From positions 1 to 34,794 of the forward strand of contig JBEBBU010000115.1 in NCBI GenBank assembly GCA_041158225.1: a stretch of 34,794 nucleotides of DNA, in the 5' to 3' direction. The stretch's first letter is position 1. Every line of letters starts with the position of its first letter. A program made the position numbers and the translations under genes. This DNA is from JBEBBU01 sp041158225 (GTDB taxonomy: Bacteria; Pseudomonadota; Gammaproteobacteria; Methylococcales; Methylococcaceae). Positions 32,776 through 34,794 of this stretch are shown here, piece after piece. Under the pieces are notes generated by a model. That model was not told where the DNA came from and searched no databases. It saw only the letters and a program-made list of their open reading frames with translations.

Positions 32776-34005
32776 ATGTCTCATAACAGCTACGATGTAC
32801 AGCAGATCCGCCGTGATTTTCCCATTCTGGAACAGACCGTACACGGCTTCCCTCTGGTGTATCTTGACAATGCGGCGTCCAATCACAAGCCTCTGGCGGT
32901 GATGGATGCCATGCGTCATGTCATGCTGCATGATTATGCCAATGTGCACCGTGGTGTGCACACACTCAGCCAGCGGGCCTCCGAGCAGTTTGAGCAGGCG
33001 CGCCACAAGGTCAGAAACTTCATCCATGCAGCCCATGACCATGAAATCATCTTTGTGCGCGGCGCTACCGAAGGCATCAACCTGGTCGCTCAGACCTTTG
33101 GCCGCTCAAATATCAGTCCCGGAGACCGCATCCTGATCTCGGCCATGGAGCATCACGCCAATATCGTCCCATGGCAGATGCTGAGGGATCAGACCGGCGC
33201 AGAACTCAGCATCATTCCCATGGCTGAGGATGGATCACTCTTGCTTGATCAACTGGATGCGCTGCTGGATGACAGGGTCAAACTGGTTGCTGTCACACAT
33301 ATGTCCAATGCACTGGGCACGCTGAATCCTGTCGCCGATATCATCCGGAAAGCTCATGCACGCGGCATCCCGGTACTGCTGGATGGTGCCCAGTCAACGC
33401 CTCACATGGCCGTGGATGTCCAGGCGCTGGACTGTGACTTTTTTGTATTCTCGGGCCACAAGCTCTACGGCCCAACAGGTATCGGTGTGCTTTATGGCAA
33501 GACCGTCCATCTGGAAAACATGCCCCCCTGGCAGGGTGGTGGCGACATGATACGCCACGTCACGTTTGAGAAAACCACCTACAGTGGCCTGCCGTGGAAA
33601 TTTGAGGCAGGCACCCCCGCCATTATTGAAGCCATCGGGCTGGGTGCTGCCATTGACTATCTGGAGACACTTGGCATGGAAGCCATTGCCCGTCATGAGC
33701 ATGAACTACTGCACTACGCCACGGAGAAGATGCTGGCTATCCCGGGATTACGCATGGTAGGCACAGCCGAGGGCAAAGGCGGTATCCTCTCATTTACCCT
33801 GGAAGGCATTCATCCACACGATATTGGTACCATACTGGATCACTACGGCGTTGCCGTCCGTGCAGGTCATCACTGCGCCATGCCAGTCATGGATTTTTAT
33901 GGCATTCCAGCTACTGCCAGAGCCTCACTGGGGCTTTATAATACCCATCAGGATATTGACCGCCTGGTGGATAGTATCCAGCAGCTTATCAAGGTATTTC
34001 ACTGA
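32776..34005 (+). CDS. sufS: Cysteine desulfurase SufS
   Basis: PLP enzyme that takes sulfur from cysteine for cluster assembly. 409 aa. The PLP lysine is K229 in FSGHKLYGPTG; the persulfide cysteine is C367 in AGHHCAMPVM; HHANIVPW and LDNAASNHKP are further family marks. The ATG at 32776 is chosen because AAAGG at 32762-32766 is 9 nt upstream; the ATG at 32767 touches the site. Group II type, which needs SufE or SufU; SufU follows directly. Confidence 0.96.
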   Translation: MSHNSYDVQQIRRDFPILEQTVHGFPLVYLDNAASNHKPLAVMDAMRHVMLHDYANVHRGVHTLSQRASEQFEQARHKVRNFIHAAHDHEIIFVRGATEGINLVAQTFGRSNISPGDRILISAMEHHANIVPWQMLRDQTGAELSIIPMAEDGSLLLDQLDALLDDRVKLVAVTHMSNALGTLNPVADIIRKAHARGIPVLLDGAQSTPHMAVDVQALDCDFFVFSGHKLYGPTGIGVLYGKTVHLENMPPWQGGGDMIRHVTFEKTTYSGLPWKFEAGTPAIIEAIGLGAAIDYLETLGMEAIARHEHELLHYATEKMLAIPGLRMVGTAEGKGGILSFTLEGIHPHDIGTILDHYGVAVRAGHHCAMPVMDFYGIPATARASLGLYNTHQDIDRLVDSIQQLIKVFH

Positions 34006-34460
34006 TGCTTGAATCTTTGCGTGACCTCTATCAGGAGGTCGTTTTTGATCATAACCGCAACCCGCGCAATTTCCGTGTCATGGAGGAAGCCACCCGGAAA
34101 ATTGAAGGTTACAACCCGCTATGTGGTGACAGGATCACGCTGTTTGTCAGACTGAATGACGCCGGCATCATCGAAGATGTCAGCTTTCAGGGACAGGGAT
34201 GCGCTATTTCCACGGCATCAGCCTCTCTCATGACTGAAATGGTCAAAGGCATGACAGAAGCCCAGGCAGAGGAGCTGTTCGCCAACTTTCACCGTGTTAC
34301 AACAGGACAGACAGATGATGCAGAATTGAACGGTCTGGGCAAACTGGCAGTACTGGCTGGGGTAAGGGCCTATCCTGCAAGGGTCAAATGTGCCACACTG
34401 CCTTGGCATTCCCTGCAGGCAGCACTGAAAAGTGATGCAGAAAACATAAGTACCGAATAA
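34005..34460 (+). CDS. sufU: SufU, sulfur acceptor of SufS
   Basis: Zinc-dependent partner that receives sulfur from SufS; related to the IscU scaffold. 151 aa. C40 and D42 in NPLCGD, C66 in GQGCAIS and C129 in KCATLPW match the four zinc ligands of SufU in order and spacing. The extra segment between about 80 and 120 is longer than in IscU and typical of SufU. The ATG overlaps the sufS stop (TGATG at 34003-34007). No sufE or sufA is in the window. Confidence 0.92.
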   Translation: MLESLRDLYQEVVFDHNRNPRNFRVMEEATRKIEGYNPLCGDRITLFVRLNDAGIIEDVSFQGQGCAISTASASLMTEMVKGMTEAQAEELFANFHRVTTGQTDDAELNGLGKLAVLAGVRAYPARVKCATLPWHSLQAALKSDAENISTE

Positions 34461-34511
34461 AGCCGTTGTAGAATGGTGCCGTCACTAACCACCCTATGAC
34501 GGAGTTCCTTC

Positions 34512-34772
34512 ATGTCTTCAGCCAGTACACCTGAACTGTATTCAGTGTCATCCGATATTTCAAGATGGAAGTGGATCCCGCTTACAGCGCTGCTTGCCAT
34601 TAGCCTCACAGCCTGCGCCACTCCGGGCGAGCGCGGTGCTGGCACGGGTGCTGCGCTGGGCGGCGGTATTGCCATGCTGGCAGGCGCAAGCCCTGTCGGT
34701 ATTCTTGGCGGTGCACTGGTAGGTGGTGGCGTGGGTTATGTCACCGGCAGAAATACCAATCTGTTCAGGTAA
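34512..34772 (+). CDS. Small glycine-zipper lipoprotein
   Basis: 86 aa. Residues 22-35 are hydrophobic and end in the lipobox LTAC with C35 as the lipid-carrying residue, though about 20 mostly polar residues precede it, longer than usual. After the cysteine come GAALGGGIAML, GILGGALVGGGVGYVTG, a glycine-zipper pair as in YMGG/17-kDa antigen-type outer membrane lipoproteins. GGAG lies about 8 nt before the ATG. It starts 51 nt after sufU and is not obviously linked to SUF. Function unknown. Confidence 0.7.
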   Translation: MSSASTPELYSVSSDISRWKWIPLTALLAISLTACATPGERGAGTGAALGGGIAMLAGASPVGILGGALVGGGVGYVTGRNTNLFR

Positions 34773-34785
34773 CGAGGACGCAAGC

Positions 34786-34794
34786 ATGATCAAT
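34786..34794 (+). CDS. First codons of a further gene, cut by window end
   Basis: ATG at 34786 follows GAGGA (34774-34778) at 7 nt, so a gene probably begins here. Only three codons (Met-Ile-Asn) are inside the window, so nothing can be said about its product. Confidence 0.35.

Noticed and set aside
1..34794. CRISPR arrays, tRNA/rRNA genes, insertion sequences, attachment sites, S-box-like riboswitch
   Set aside because: No regularly spaced repeats, no cloverleaf or rRNA sequence, no transposase or flanking repeats were seen by eye. The accessory patch at 9880-10972 has no visible mobile-element ends.

Overview
The window reads as a continuous, gene-dense piece of a proteobacterial chromosome, most likely a hopanoid-making, flagellated gammaproteobacterium. 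The main evidence is the Pseudomonas-like flagellar order fliL-M-N-O-P-Q-R-flhB-flhA-flhF-flhG-fliA-motC-motD with a DUF2802 gene after motD, and a SUF cluster led by an Rrf2-family regulator. I cannot name the genus. Most genes are tightly packed with 1-8 nt overlaps and show no frameshift.

Region 1 (1-9879, + strand) is a hopanoid operon: squalene synthase (5' cut by the window edge), squalene-hopene cyclase, an HpnG-type nucleosidase, the RND hopanoid transporter HpnN and the aminotransferase HpnO. A copper pair, copC-copD, follows 33 nt after hpnO on the same strand. Together the genes would make squalene, cyclise it, process and aminate the side chain of extended hopanoids and move them to the outer membrane. 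HpnH, which makes adenosylhopane, is not in the window.

Region 2 (9880-10972) is a small accessory patch. It holds the C-terminal remnant of a BrnT-type toxin that begins directly after the copD stop codon, its intact helix-turn-helix antitoxin, and on the minus strand a small membrane/zinc-ribbon protein. It also contains an A/T tract, a palindrome and a hairpin.

Region 3 (10973-24258, - strand) runs from fliL down to motD, then DUF2802 and a solitary MlaC/HpnM-like periplasmic lipid-binding protein. It covers the flagellar export gate, C-ring, pole-placement GTPase and ATPase, sigma-28 and a second stator pair. The chemotaxis genes that usually lie between fliA and motC are absent; only 24 bp separate these two genes.

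Region 4 (24259-28640) holds mtnB-mtnD-mtnC of the methionine salvage pathway, divergent from fliL and with a recognisable promoter inside an inverted repeat. Next are a Tat-exported DUF882/YcbK-like peptidase and, convergent to it, a YcbB-like L,D-transpeptidase. Region 5 (28641-34460) is a SUF iron-sulfur operon (regulator, sufB, C, D, S, U) with a palindromic operator over the promoter. A glycine-zipper lipoprotein and the first codons of another gene close the window.
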